Below, one piece after another: positions 36,086 to 45,397 of a DNA stretch of 64,000 nt (position 1 is its first letter; each line of letters opens with the position of its first letter). This DNA is from Rhodobacteraceae bacterium Araon29 (GTDB lineage: Bacteria; Pseudomonadota; Alphaproteobacteria; Rhodobacterales; Rhodobacteraceae): contig CP046865.1 of assembly GCA_039640505.1 (NCBI GenBank), forward strand, positions 3,029,501 through 3,093,500, in the 5' to 3' direction. The translations under genes and the position numbers were made by a program. Below the pieces are notes generated by a model, which saw only the letters and a list, made by a program, of their open reading frames with translations, did not search any database and was not told the DNA's origin.

Positions 36086-37069
36086 ATGGTCAAAAAAATT
36101 CCCTCAAAGCTCAAATCGGCGTCATACAATGCGCCCAGTAATTACAGCTCTGCTTATCTTCTAATGGCGTTCGGTATGTTGACGATTCCGATTATGGATG
36201 TGATCGCGAAGGTGCTCGCCGTAAATGGAATGCCAGGCACACAGGTCGCGTTCGCGCGCTTCGTTGGTCAAGGGCTATTCACACTTGCGATACTACCTAT
36301 CACAATCCTGATCATTCCAGGAATTTTTGATCAACAATCGTTATCCGCAAAGCAATCAGTACTTACGCGAACCTTGGCCGATCTCAAAGCAGCATGGACA
36401 ATGACAAATTTCTGGCGAGGTATCGCACTTGCAGGAGCCACGGCTTGCTTCTTTACTGGTCTTGCCACATTACCGCTGCCTGCATCAGCTGCAATCCTGT
36501 TTCTTGCGCCGCTTATCTTAACATTGCTCGGCGGAGTTGTTTTAAAAGAAAAACTGACTATCCGCACGGTATCTCTTTGCTTAGCTGGCTTCCCTTGTGT
36601 TCTTCTAATCGTCCGCCCGGGATTCGACGGTCTTGGATGGCAAGCACTCTTCCCTCTGGCTGCCGCATTTTTGTTTGCCATATATTTTCTGCTAACTCGA
36701 ATGGCTTCAAGCCATGGATCGCCCCTTTCTATGCACATTATTGCTGCCCTTTCAGGAACAATTGCCCTCGCGCTATGGCTCTTTATGGGTGATCCGATAT
36801 CGGACAGTTCGCAAGTTGATTGGCCAACGAGTGCTTCCGCGTGGGTCGCGCTTGCATCACTTGGCGTTATTTCAACTATCTCACACATGGCGATCATCGT
36901 CGCGTTTGCTCGCGCTCCAACGTCGAAGCTCGCCCCGCTCAATTACTTAGAGATAGTCTCAGCGACAGTAGTTAGCTTTCTAGTATTCGGAACTTTGCCA
37001 GATAGTTGGACTGTGATTGGTGCATCGTTTATTATTGCGATTGGCTATGCTGCTACACGACCAGATTGA
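36086..37069 (+). CDS. DMT-superfamily EamA transporter inside the TPR gene
   Basis: A 327-residue membrane protein with about ten hydrophobic segments in two EamA repeats. Landmarks are 'PIMDVIAKVLAVNGMPGTQ', 'TACFFTGLATLPLPASAAI', 'FLAPLILTLLGGVVLKEKL' and 'VIGASFIIAIGYAATRPD' at the end. Codon choice (frequent TCA, CGA, CTC, ATC) differs from the flanking TPR sequence. The ATG follows AAGAGGGAAAGAT, so the ribosome site appears to come from the TPR repeat's own AAAGAGGG. The block 36086-37099 is bordered by AAGAT on both sides. No transposase or integrase is present. Substrate unknown. Confidence 0.85.
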   Translation: MVKKIPSKLKSASYNAPSNYSSAYLLMAFGMLTIPIMDVIAKVLAVNGMPGTQVAFARFVGQGLFTLAILPITILIIPGIFDQQSLSAKQSVLTRTLADLKAAWTMTNFWRGIALAGATACFFTGLATLPLPASAAILFLAPLILTLLGGVVLKEKLTIRTVSLCLAGFPCVLLIVRPGFDGLGWQALFPLAAAFLFAIYFLLTRMASSHGSPLSMHIIAALSGTIALALWLFMGDPISDSSQVDWPTSASAWVALASLGVISTISHMAIIVAFARAPTSKLAPLNYLEIVSATVVSFLVFGTLPDSWTVIGASFIIAIGYAATRPD

Positions 37070-37102
37070 CCCACTACGTATTCAAAATCAATTGGTATCA
37101 AG

Positions 37103-37702
37103 ATGGCAGATAATTATGGCAACCTTGGCATCTTGGCGGATATACGCGGTGATCTGGACGCCACCAAGAGTTTTTATACCCAAGCCTTAAAGCTAAACGA
37201 GAAACTGGAGCGCAAAGAGGGGATAGCAAACCAATATGGCAACCTTGGCAATGTGGCGCAGGCGCGCGGTGATCTGGACGCGGCCGAGGGGTTTTATAAC
37301 CAAGCCTTAAAGCTGAACAAAAAACTGGGGCGCAAAGAGGGGATGGCAAACCAATATGGCAGCCTTGGCAATGTGGCGCGGGTACGCGGTGATCTGGATG
37401 CCGCCGAGGGGTTCCATAACCAATCCCTAAAGCTGGACAAAAAACTGGGGCGCAAAGAGGGGATGGCAGCGAATTATGGCAACCTTGGCATTGTGGCGCA
37501 GATACGCGGTGATCTGGATGCCGCCGAGGGGTTCCATAACCAATCCTTAAAGCTGAACAAAAAACTGGGAAGCAAAGAGGGGATGGCAGCGAATTATAGC
37601 AACCTTGGCCTTCTTGAAGAAGCGCGGGGCAATCCAAAGGCGGCGCGGGACCATTTGATCACAGCGCGGGATTTATTTGCCACCATCGGCATGCCGCATA
37701 TG
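37103..37702 (+). repeat. 5 x 120-bp tandem TPR-coding repeat
   Basis: Five consecutive 120-base units encode the TPRs. The middle three are the most alike, indicating recent duplication or gene conversion. Confidence 0.8.
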
Positions 37703-37744
37703 GTGGAAAAAACGCAAGGCTTGCTGGATGATTTAGGCCCGTGA
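37103..37744 (+). pseudogene. TPR protein, 3' part (five 40-residue repeats)
   Basis: A 213-residue open frame made of five 40-residue kinesin-light-chain-type TPRs ('A-x-x-Y-G-N-L-G-x-x-x-x-x-R-G-D-L-D-A-A' plus 'F-Y-x-Q-A-L-K-L-N-K-K-L-G-x-K-E-G') and a 12-residue tail. It completes the gene that begins at 35478; the last unit ends in 'GMPHMVEKTQGLLDDLGP'. Because every repeat contains ATGGC, this half could be translated alone from 37103, but the preceding AAGAT context has no clear ribosome site. Without the N-terminal anchor it would be cytoplasmic. Confidence 0.75.
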
Positions 37745-37885
37745 TGCAGCCCAATATGCATCGGCTGACCCCATAGGCCCGCGCCAGCGCCGCATGGGAA
37801 AGGGTTTTCAACCGCCGCCCCTAGTAAAACGGCTTTTACCCCTTTGGCAGCAGCCTGCAGGTTGAGGCCTGCACGGTCGATGGGG

Positions 37886-38551
37886 TCATGTCATCTGATC
37901 TTGGCCTTGGGCCGTCCAGATACAGCGCAGGCGCACGCCCTGCCCCTCAAACTGATCGGCTAGTGTTTTTGCGCAGCGCAGTCTGTCAAAGCGAAAATGC
38001 CGCAACGCTTGGCGCAGCTCACACCATGCCACCAGCATCGGGGTTTCAGGATAGAACAAAATAATCAGCGGCCAGATCACCCGCTCGGTCGACCGCCCCT
38101 CGCCCGAGGTATAATATATATGGATTTTGCGTTCCAACTGGATCGCTCTGCGCACCTGCGGTAGCGCGTCAAACTGTTCAAAGACAGCGCCCTGCGGCAT
38201 TGCTATCAAGATAGGATCACCGCGGCACAGCGGCAGTTTATCAAGCGCCCGCCGGGCGGCGCGGGTCAATCCGTGATCCCCAGTGCGCGCCACCAATTCC
38301 AACCCCAGCTTGGCCGCCTGGGCCTCATCGGGATCAAACCCAATCGGCGGCATATCGTAGCCGGAGCGCAGCACATATCCCAAACCGGCCGCGCCTTCCA
38401 GCGGAATTCGGGCCGCCTGTAAGACAGCAATATCACGGTACACTGTGCGCTTTGACACCTCAAGCCGGCCGGCAATTTCGCCAGCGGTGAGCGGACGGTT
38501 GGCCGCCCGAAGCATCTGAATGATGTCAAAGAGCCGATCTATCTTTCGCAT
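37886..38551 (-). CDS. YafY/WYL-family HTH transcriptional regulator
   Basis: A 221-residue regulator. The N-terminal winged helix (residues about 1-60) reads 'RLFDIIQMLRAANRPLTAGE' and 'LEVSKRTVYRDIAVLQAARI'. A WYL-like ligand-binding domain follows, with 'ERVIWPLIILFYPETPMLVAWCELR' in the strand pattern of that fold; the literal WYL motif is degenerate. It is divergent from the DMT transporter at 38633 with about 80 bases between them, which hints that the regulator controls that transporter. The ATG at 38551 gives the standard start; an eight-codon longer frame exists. Confidence 0.85.
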   Translation of the reverse strand: MRKIDRLFDIIQMLRAANRPLTAGEIAGRLEVSKRTVYRDIAVLQAARIPLEGAAGLGYVLRSGYDMPPIGFDPDEAQAAKLGLELVARTGDHGLTRAARRALDKLPLCRGDPILIAMPQGAVFEQFDALPQVRRAIQLERKIHIYYTSGEGRSTERVIWPLIILFYPETPMLVAWCELRQALRHFRFDRLRCAKTLADQFEGQGVRLRCIWTAQGQDQMT

Positions 38552-38632
38552 TGCATCCCTTGCTGCTGACAGCACGCTGTCAGCAGGCCTAGCCTATCAC
38601 AGTGGCAGCGATTGGAAAAGGACAAGGCCACC

Positions 38633-39487
38633 ATGAACAAATATCTACTGACCGGAGCCGCGTTGATCATCGTTTCAGCGGTTCTCTTTAGCGCCGCCGG
38701 GGCGCTTACAAAGTCGGTCACCGCCACAGCATGGATGATTATTTTCTGGCGCGGCTTGTTCGCCGGCATTTTGACTTTGATCGTGTTGGTGATGTCAGGT
38801 CAATTGCTGATCCAGCTGCGATGCTTGCGCTGGCCTGCCCTGATGGCCAGCGCATTTTCCCTTTTGGGAACCATTGCGTTTATTCCCGCGTTTCAAATGA
38901 CCAGCGTTGCAAAAGTGGCGCTGATCTATGCCACTGTGCCATTTATGGCCGCTGCTCTGGGCTGGGCTGCATTGGGGGAAAGGCCCGCGCGGCGCACAGC
39001 GGCTGCAGCGGTGATCTGTTTCATCGGGGTGGCCATTACGTTCAAAAATGCCAGCTTCGGCAGGGCATTGGCCGGGGATGCTTTGGCGGCGTTTATGACT
39101 GTTATGATGGCGGCTCATATGCTGATATTTCGTAAGTATCCCGATACCCCTGCGGGACTGACATCGGTGATGTCAAATTTGCTTGTTTTACCTTTGGCAT
39201 GGATCTGGATCAGCCCGCTGTCCATCGAGCTGCCGCAGCTGCCGCTGTTGGTTTTGTTTGGGGCTGTCACCGCTGGCGCCTTCGTAACCCTATCGCAAGG
39301 GGCTAAAGCGCTGCCCGCTTCCTTGACCGCGCTGCTGTCGATTTTGGAAACCCCGCTGGCCCCGATTTGGGCGTGGTTTATTTTGTCTGAGATCCCGTCA
39401 AATGCCACTTTAATCGGCGGTGCCGTCATTATGTTTGCGGTGCTCTATGCGCTGTATCAGCCGCCCAAAGCACTCATTCCAAGATGA
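38633..39487 (+). CDS. DMT-superfamily EamA transporter
   Basis: A 284-residue membrane protein with ten hydrophobic segments and two EamA repeats. 'SAVLFSAAGALTKSVTATAW' opens the first repeat and 'GLTSVMSNLLVLPLAWIW' the second. 'SLLGTIAFIPAFQMTSVAKVALIYATVPFMAAALGW' has the pattern of helices 3-4. It lies next to a divergent WYL regulator that may control it. Its end overlaps the convergent small membrane protein gene by 14 bases. Likely an exporter; substrate unknown. Confidence 0.87.
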   Translation: MNKYLLTGAALIIVSAVLFSAAGALTKSVTATAWMIIFWRGLFAGILTLIVLVMSGQLLIQLRCLRWPALMASAFSLLGTIAFIPAFQMTSVAKVALIYATVPFMAAALGWAALGERPARRTAAAAVICFIGVAITFKNASFGRALAGDALAAFMTVMMAAHMLIFRKYPDTPAGLTSVMSNLLVLPLAWIWISPLSIELPQLPLLVLFGAVTAGAFVTLSQGAKALPASLTALLSILETPLAPIWAWFILSEIPSNATLIGGAVIMFAVLYALYQPPKALIPR

Positions 39488-39824
39488 TCGCACCGATTTT
39501 GAAAAAATAGCCGTAAAAAACAGTCAGGGAACACACCGCAAGCGCAGGGCCAATTTGGGATAAATCACCCGAGGCAAAGCCTGCGCTACCAAAGATTGCA
39601 ATGATCCCGATCATGGACCCGAGCCAACCGGCCCGAACCGCCCCGGTGCCAAACTTGGACACCGCACTTTCATCCCCCGCAACGGTTACGCAGAACCCCG
39701 CTACAACAACGACAAAGATAAACGACGCCACATCGAAGTACTGACCTACATTTCCCACCGAAAATAATGTGGCTGCGACGAATGCCACGTAAGCGGCCGT
39801 AAGAACAATTTTTGTCATATTCAT
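39474..39824 (-). CDS. Small hypothetical membrane protein
   Basis: A 116-residue protein with about four hydrophobic segments: residues about 5-25, 30-50, 65-85 and 93-113. 'VAGDESAVSKFGTGAVRAGWLGSM' lies on the loop between helices 2 and 3. The arrangement is slightly reminiscent of the membrane parts of MotA/ExbB proteins, but no motif proves this. AGGAGAGAAAAA precedes the ATG. The 3' end overlaps the convergent DMT transporter by 14 bases. Function not known. Confidence 0.6.
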   Translation of the reverse strand: MNMTKIVLTAAYVAFVAATLFSVGNVGQYFDVASFIFVVVVAGFCVTVAGDESAVSKFGTGAVRAGWLGSMIGIIAIFGSAGFASGDLSQIGPALAVCSLTVFYGYFFKIGAIILE

Positions 39825-40037
39825 TTTTTCTCTCCTTGAATGGTTAAATTATCATTATGAGAATATTTATAGGCAGAACATGCAACAAGTTTTTACCTGT
39901 TTCAGGCTGCGACACCAAAACCGATGCCGGATGGCGAAAGTCAGCCGTGGGCGCGCGTTAGCGGCCCGTTTTTAAAGCTTAGAAAAGCACCAAACACTCT
40001 GTCATTAGCCTGAGATTTGGCACCGCTGCAAAACAGC

Positions 40038-40059
40038 CGTGATACCGACGTGATACTGA
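40038..40059. repeat. Two tandem 11-bp units CGTGATACYGA
   Basis: CGTGATACCGA followed directly by CGTGATACTGA. It shares the unit and period with 1515-1547 and 53732-53753. Confidence 0.65.
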
Positions 40060-40087
40060 TATCGCTTTTTTGGGGGAAATCACGGTT

Positions 40088-40110
40088 TGAAAAAGGCCCT
40101 GATCGCAGGG
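40088..40110 (-). terminator. Rho-independent terminator of smc
   Basis: On the minus strand CCCTG, a CGAT loop and CAGGG are followed by CCTTTTTC, 13 bases beyond the smc stop codon. Confidence 0.65.
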
Positions 40111-40122
40111 TCAAAGCGCGGG

Positions 40123-43100
40123 TTAAGCCACCATGCTTTCGGCCTTTTTAAGGTCAACAGACACCAGCTGGCTGACCCCCTGTTCCTGCATGGTGACGCC
40201 AAAAAGCCGATCCATCCGCGCCATGGTCACCGCATGGTGGGTGATGATCAAAAACCGCGTGTTCGTGCGCCGGACCATTTCGTCCAGCAGATCGCAGAAC
40301 CGCGAGACATTGGCATCATCCAGCGGCGCGTCCACCTCATCGAGCACACAGATCGGCGCCGGATTGGCCAGAAATACCGCAAAGATTAGCGCCAGGGCAG
40401 TCAGCGTTTGCTCGCCCCCAGACAGCAGCGACAGGGTGCTAAGTTTCTTGCCGGGCGGCTGGCACATAATTTCAAGACCGGCCTCAAGCGGGTCATCACT
40501 TTCGACCATCACCAGATTGGCCTCACCGCCGCCAAACAGGTGTTTAAACAAGAAGCTAAAGTTGCTGTTGACCTGTTCAAAAGCGGTCAGCAGCCGCTCG
40601 CGGCCTTCGCGGTTGAGGCTGGCAATACCGCTGCGCAGGGTTTTGATTGCCTCTTCCAGATCGGCTTTTTCCTTGGCCAGTTCCTGATGCTCTTGCTCGA
40701 CTTCTTTGGCATCTTCTTCGGCCCGAAGGTTCACCGCGCCCAGCGCATCGCGCTGCCGTCTTAGCCGGTTTACCTCGGCCTCAATGGTTGCAGAGGGCGG
40801 CATTTTTTCACTATCAACATCAAGGCTTTGCAGCAGATTTTGCGGCGTCAGCTGTAAATCTTCTTCGATCCGTTCGGCGGCGGCGGTCACGCTGTCACGG
40901 GCCGCTTCGGTGCGGGCTTGTGATCCGGCGCGCGCCTCGCGGGCCTCAGAGGCTGCGCGCTCGGCGTCGCGTTCGCCCATTACCGCCTCGCGCAGCGCGG
41001 TTTCGCCAATGGCCAAAGCATCGGCGGCCGTTTTGCGGCGCTCTTCGGCTTCGGTAATGGCGGTTGATAGTTCTTCGCGTTTGGCGGCCAATTCGGCCGG
41101 CGCAGCAGTGGCGGTTTCAAGCTCTTGCTCGGCCTCGTTTTTGCGCTCCAGCAGCTCGGCACTGCGCTTTTCGGCAGTTTCAAGCCGCAAGTTCCAGCCT
41201 GAGCTTTCCTTGGTAATCTCTTGGCGGCGGCGGGTGCGCGCCTCGCCTTCGCGGCGCATCTCATCTTGGGCCGAACGCTTGGCCATCATTGTCATCCGCG
41301 ACGCTTCGACGGTGGTTTTTATATCCTCGATCTGGCCGCGCGCTTCATCAAGGTTTCCAAGTTCTGCAACGGCGCGCTCTGCCTCGGCCATCTGGCTGCG
41401 CGCCAGAAGTGCCTCTTCTTCATGGCGTTTCACGGCCATTCCAAGGCTCTCCAGCCGGCCCTCTGAAAGATTGCACTCAGCTTCTGCGCGGCTCAGAGCA
41501 CGGTTGGTTTCCGCGACTTTTTGATCGGCCGCGCGGCGCGCATCTCGCGCCGCTTTGTCGGCCTCGGTGCGGGTGATGAGATCGGCGCTCAGCGCTTCAT
41601 GCGCCCCGCGCGCCGCATCCCCCCGCGCCGTGGTTTGCGCCATCTGCTGCTTGAGCTCTTCAAGCCGGTTGAGTTGCTGCAAACGCAGAGCCGCCGCTGA
41701 AGGCGCGTCTTCTGCCCAAGCGCGGTATCCGTCCCATCGCCATAGGTCGCCTTGCTGGCTCACAAGCCGCTGGCCCGGTCGCAGCATGGGTTGCAATCGG
41801 GCGCCATCAGAGGCCTCGACCAAACCGATTTGTCCCATCCGCCGTTTAAGCACATCCGGCACAGATACATGATGGCTTAGCGGTGTGACCCCCACTGGCA
41901 AGCTCTGAGCGTCATCATACTGCGGCAGTGTAAACCATCCCGAAGGGCCATCTTCGGCAACCTCGGGGGTACGTAAATCATCAGCAAGGGCAGCGCCCAG
42001 TGCTTTTTCAAATCCATGCTCGACTTGCAAACGGTCCAATAGTTGCCCTGCATCGGACGTTTCGCGTTCAACCAGTTTGGCCAAAGCCGCCATCTCGGCG
42101 CGCAGGGCATTGGCTTCACCTTCGGCCTCTGAGCGTTTGGCGCGCGCTTCTGCTTCACGTGACTGCGTATCGGCGCGCGCTGTTTCAGCAGCTATTAACG
42201 CAGCTTCGCTGGCAGCGGCATCCTCAACCGCCTGCGCTTCATTTTGCCGGGCGGTTTCAAACTGATCTTTGGCCGCGCTTAAAGCGGCCTGAGAGGTACT
42301 GACAGCTTGCTGCGCTTTGCCGGCTTCGTCTTCACTTTTGCTCAATGTGCTTTTTGTATCGTCAAGCAAGCGGTGCGCAGATTGATGCTTGGCCGCCAAA
42401 CGGGCCACATCTTCTGTCAGCTGTGCCAGATCGCTTTCCCGCTCTTGAAGAATGCTGGCCGCATCCCGAGCGGCATCAGTGGCCGCTTCAAGCCGCACGT
42501 CGTGGCCTTCGGCGGCTTTGGACAGTTCCTCGGCCTCCCACTTCAGGCGGGCAATGGTTTCGCCGGCGTCCCGGTTCAACCCGCTTTCGCGTTCAATGTC
42601 CTGCTCCATTTGGGCAATCCGGCTGCGCAGCGTGTCAATCCGTTGAACGGCTTGGGTTTCTTGATCGCTCAGCGTGTCGCGCTGAACCTGCAAGCGCTGC
42701 AAAACTGCGGCGGCAATCGCCTCTTCTTCGCGCAGCGGAGGCAATGCATCATCGGCAGCCACCCTTAGCTTTGCAGCCTGCCGCGCAGCGGTTTCCGATT
42801 GCGCCGCCGCCGTGATCCGCTCTTGCAGTTCTTTTTCCGCAGCAAGCCGCGCTTCATCCGCTTCTTTCCAGCGGCGAAACAGCAAAACACCCTCGGCGAT
42901 GCGCAGCTCTTCACCAATGGCCCTATAGCGCGCCGCCTGTTTGGCCTGACGAGCCAGTTGCGCCAATTGACTGGCCAATTGCTCCAGCACGTCGTCAACC
43001 CGAGCTAGATTGGTCTCGGCGCCGTTTAGCTTTAACTCGGCTTCATGACGGCGCTGATAGAGCCCCGATATGCCTGCCGCCTCTTCCAAAACCCGCCGCC

Positions 43101-43578
43101 GGTTTTTGGGTTTCGCATTGATCAACTCGGCGATTTGCCCCTGCCGCACCAACGCCGGCGAATGGGCACCGGTTGAGGCATCGGCAAACAACATTTGCAC
43201 ATCGCGGGCCCGCACATCTTTGCCGCTGACTTTATAAGCGCTGCCAACATCGCGGGTAATTCGGCGGTTGATATCAAGCACGTCGGTGTCGTTAAAACCC
43301 GAGGGCGCAAGCCGCTCGGAATTATCCAGTTGCAGGCTCACCTCGGCGTAATTGCGCGCCGGACGGGTCGCAGCACCGGCAAAAATCACATCTTCCATAC
43401 CGCCGCCGCGCATGGCTTTCGGGCGGTTTTCCCCCATCACCCAGCGCAGCGCTTCCAGCAGATTTGATTTACCGCAACCATTTGGCCCGACCACGCCCGT
43501 AAGCCCATCCGAAATTAGCAATTCGGTTGGGTCAACAAAGCTTTTAAAACCTGTCAAACGCAATTTGGAAAAGCGCAC
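40123..43578 (-). CDS. smc: Chromosome segregation protein SMC
   Basis: A 1151-residue SMC ATPase, standard length. The N-terminal head has Walker A 'GPNGCGKSNLLEALRWVMGE'. Long coiled coils (about residues 170-500 and 660-1000) flank a hinge around residues 510-640 ('VEHGFEKALGAALADDLR', 'ISLVEASDG' region). The C-terminal head has the ABC signature 'LSLLSGGEQTLTALALIFA' and Walker B 'PICVLDEVDAPLDDANV'. It condenses and helps segregate the chromosome with ScpA/B, whose genes are not here. The start codon is GTG. It appears monocistronic, with a terminator after it. Confidence 0.96.
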   Translation of the reverse strand: MRFSKLRLTGFKSFVDPTELLISDGLTGVVGPNGCGKSNLLEALRWVMGENRPKAMRGGGMEDVIFAGAATRPARNYAEVSLQLDNSERLAPSGFNDTDVLDINRRITRDVGSAYKVSGKDVRARDVQMLFADASTGAHSPALVRQGQIAELINAKPKNRRRVLEEAAGISGLYQRRHEAELKLNGAETNLARVDDVLEQLASQLAQLARQAKQAARYRAIGEELRIAEGVLLFRRWKEADEARLAAEKELQERITAAAQSETAARQAAKLRVAADDALPPLREEEAIAAAVLQRLQVQRDTLSDQETQAVQRIDTLRSRIAQMEQDIERESGLNRDAGETIARLKWEAEELSKAAEGHDVRLEAATDAARDAASILQERESDLAQLTEDVARLAAKHQSAHRLLDDTKSTLSKSEDEAGKAQQAVSTSQAALSAAKDQFETARQNEAQAVEDAAASEAALIAAETARADTQSREAEARAKRSEAEGEANALRAEMAALAKLVERETSDAGQLLDRLQVEHGFEKALGAALADDLRTPEVAEDGPSGWFTLPQYDDAQSLPVGVTPLSHHVSVPDVLKRRMGQIGLVEASDGARLQPMLRPGQRLVSQQGDLWRWDGYRAWAEDAPSAAALRLQQLNRLEELKQQMAQTTARGDAARGAHEALSADLITRTEADKAARDARRAADQKVAETNRALSRAEAECNLSEGRLESLGMAVKRHEEEALLARSQMAEAERAVAELGNLDEARGQIEDIKTTVEASRMTMMAKRSAQDEMRREGEARTRRRQEITKESSGWNLRLETAEKRSAELLERKNEAEQELETATAAPAELAAKREELSTAITEAEERRKTAADALAIGETALREAVMGERDAERAASEAREARAGSQARTEAARDSVTAAAERIEEDLQLTPQNLLQSLDVDSEKMPPSATIEAEVNRLRRQRDALGAVNLRAEEDAKEVEQEHQELAKEKADLEEAIKTLRSGIASLNREGRERLLTAFEQVNSNFSFLFKHLFGGGEANLVMVESDDPLEAGLEIMCQPPGKKLSTLSLLSGGEQTLTALALIFAVFLANPAPICVLDEVDAPLDDANVSRFCDLLDEMVRRTNTRFLIITHHAVTMARMDRLFGVTMQEQGVSQLVSVDLKKAESMVA

Positions 43579-43766
43579 GCGATATCTGCCTATGATTCTG
43601 CTCTTTAATATGGTGCCCTGAGGCCTTGGCCAGAGTCAACCAAAGCCCCACTTGATGTCGTGTTTACACAATAAAAAGACACAAGATATCGAAAAATCTC
43701 GGTTGCAGTGCCGGTAAACTCCGCTATCGTCCTTCCTATCAAAAACTCTTATGATAGATCGTCTTT

Positions 43767-44246
43767 ATGCCATTAACCATTCAATATGCTGATCCAAAAC
43801 ACCCAGAAATCATTTCACTTTTGCAGCAAAGTCATGCGCTGATGTTGTCTCTATACAGCGATGAAGAGAACTATTTTCTGTCGGTTGATGCCCTTTGTGC
43901 GCCGCATATCCGGTTTTTTGGTGCCCGTTTGGATGGGCGTTTTGTTGGCTGCGGCGCGCTTGCGCTTATGGATGGCTACGGCGAACTTAAATCCATGTTC
44001 ACTGATCCCTCTGTCCGAGGCCAAGGGGTAGCGAAATCTATTTTGGCGGCGATTGAACGCGAAGCGCAGCATAATGACCTCGATCGCATCGCACTTGAAA
44101 CCGGCTGGCTTCTCAAAGAAGCGGTCGCCCTGTATCGCAGACTTGGGTTTCGGGAATGCGGTCCGTTTGGAAATTATCCGGACAGCCCTGCATCACTTTT
44201 TATGGCTAAGGATCTTGCACCAAAGGGCAGTTCAGACGCGCGGTAA
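43767..44246 (+). CDS. GNAT family N-acetyltransferase
   Basis: A 159-residue GNAT protein. 'GCGALALMDGYGELKSMFTDPSVRGQGVAKSILAAIE' contains the acetyl-CoA loop R-G-Q-G-V-A, and 'LETGWLLKEAVALYRRLGFRECGPFG' is the C-terminal part typical of the PhnO/YjaB-like subgroup. Such proteins often acetylate small amines; the substrate is unknown. Its last 41 bases overlap the convergent small lipoprotein gene. Confidence 0.87.
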   Translation: MPLTIQYADPKHPEIISLLQQSHALMLSLYSDEENYFLSVDALCAPHIRFFGARLDGRFVGCGALALMDGYGELKSMFTDPSVRGQGVAKSILAAIEREAQHNDLDRIALETGWLLKEAVALYRRLGFRECGPFGNYPDSPASLFMAKDLAPKGSSDAR

Positions 44247-44511
44247 TCACCGATGGATCAGCCGCCAGCGGCGTAATATCGGCGCATCCGGTCACTGATC
44301 TAATCGCGTCAAGTGCCAAAGGAAGAATGGTTTTAGTATCGGGAAACCAAAGCTTGGTAATGCGGATCGCCTCAGCCCTTCGGCGTAGATCGCGGACCTC
44401 AAACTGAACGCCTTTTACTGTGACCAGCTGAGGCGCGATTGGCCAGTAGAGCGGCGTGCCGGTATCGCAACCGATACAAAAAACTAATATAATCCAGCAA
44501 AAGTGGCGCAT
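44206..44511 (-). CDS. Small putative lipoprotein
   Basis: A 101-residue protein starting MRHFCWIILVFCIGC, a lipoprotein signal with the likely modified Cys at residue 15. The mature part includes 'VTVKGVQFEVRDL', 'ITKLWFPDTKTILPLALDAI' and a closing pattern of Cys residues ('GCADITP', 'RLNCPL') that could form a disulfide. No known family was recognised, though small lipoproteins of this kind occur in Rhodobacterales. It overlaps the GNAT gene tail to tail. Confidence 0.6.
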   Translation of the reverse strand: MRHFCWIILVFCIGCDTGTPLYWPIAPQLVTVKGVQFEVRDLRRRAEAIRITKLWFPDTKTILPLALDAIRSVTGCADITPLAADPSVITARLNCPLVQDP

Positions 44512-44620
44512 TTTAATCCCTAGACATTCTCAAAGATCTTACGCGCGTTTTGGTTAATGAATTGTTTCACCCTAAAAAATCATGTAATTGGTCTTAAATT
44601 GTCACCAAAAGATGCGGGCC

Positions 44621-45391
44621 ATGCCATTTCAAAAAATCAATGCGGAAAAGCTTTCACAAGCGGTCGTACGCCAGATCGAGCAGTTGATCCTACGCGGCAT
44701 ACTTAGCCCGGGCGAACGGCTTCCTGCCGAGCGCGATCTGGCCGAACAACTGGCAGTGTCGCGGCCATCCCTGCGGGCGGCGATCAGTGATTTGCAAGAC
44801 AGCGGCCTACTGGAAACCCGCGCCGGCGCAGGCATATTCGTGGCAGATGTTTTGGGCAATGCGTTTTCACCCGCATTGGTACGGCTGTTTGAAAGCCATG
44901 ATGAAGCGGTCTTTGATTATATCAGGTTTCGCCGCGATCTTGAGGGCTTGGCTGCAGAGCGTGCCGCAAAATATGCGTCGGAAACCGATTTGCGGGTGAT
45001 CCAAACGCTCTACGATAAAATGGTTACAGCACACCCCAAACGCAATTCGGATGATGAAGCCCGGCTAGACGCCGAATTTCACCTGTCGATTATTGAAGCC
45101 AGTCATAATGTGGTGATGTTGCATATGATGCGGTCAATGTATGACCTGCTGCGCAAAGGTGTTTTTTACAACCGAAAAATGATGTTCAAGCATCGCGTTA
45201 CACGCTCAAAACTTTTAGAACAACACGGCGCTATCAATTCAGCATTGCAAGCGCGCGCGCCAAGTGCAGCCCGCGCTGCAATCGAAGCGCATCTTGATTA
45301 TGTCGAGCAAATGCTGAACCAGCAAAGAACGGCTGAGCGAAATGAAGCTATCGCCCAGCAACGCTATGCGAACGAAAAACGCCGTGGATAG
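44621..45391 (+). CDS. FadR-subfamily GntR transcriptional regulator
   Basis: A 256-residue regulator. The winged helix (residues about 5-75) reads 'ILSPGERLPAERDLAEQLAVSRPSLRAAISDL', the standard GntR pattern. The C-terminal FCD domain contains 'DAEFHLSIIEASHNVVMLHMM' and 'HGAINSALQARAPSAARAAIEAHLDYV', with the metal/ligand-binding His and Asp positions. PdhR, LldR and GlcC belong to this group and sense carboxylates. No obvious target gene is adjacent: DUF1523 is convergent and the creatinase lies beyond it. The ATG at 44621 starts the DNA-binding helix region; an ATG nine bases upstream is also possible. Confidence 0.88.
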   Translation: MPFQKINAEKLSQAVVRQIEQLILRGILSPGERLPAERDLAEQLAVSRPSLRAAISDLQDSGLLETRAGAGIFVADVLGNAFSPALVRLFESHDEAVFDYIRFRRDLEGLAAERAAKYASETDLRVIQTLYDKMVTAHPKRNSDDEARLDAEFHLSIIEASHNVVMLHMMRSMYDLLRKGVFYNRKMMFKHRVTRSKLLEQHGAINSALQARAPSAARAAIEAHLDYVEQMLNQQRTAERNEAIAQQRYANEKRRG

Positions 45392-45397
45392 ATCGGC

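Larger units (their letters stand above)
39825..40122. other. Intergenic stretch before the smc 3' end
   Basis: About 300 bases. It contains an AT-rich patch around 39845-39870 that could be the promoter of the small membrane protein, the 11-bp repeat pair at 40038 and the smc terminator. No gene was seen. Confidence 0.4.

Noticed and set aside
40706-41524. Long plus-strand frames opposite smc
   Set aside because: They are Ser/Arg-rich shadows of the Glu/Ala-rich coiled coil on the minus strand.
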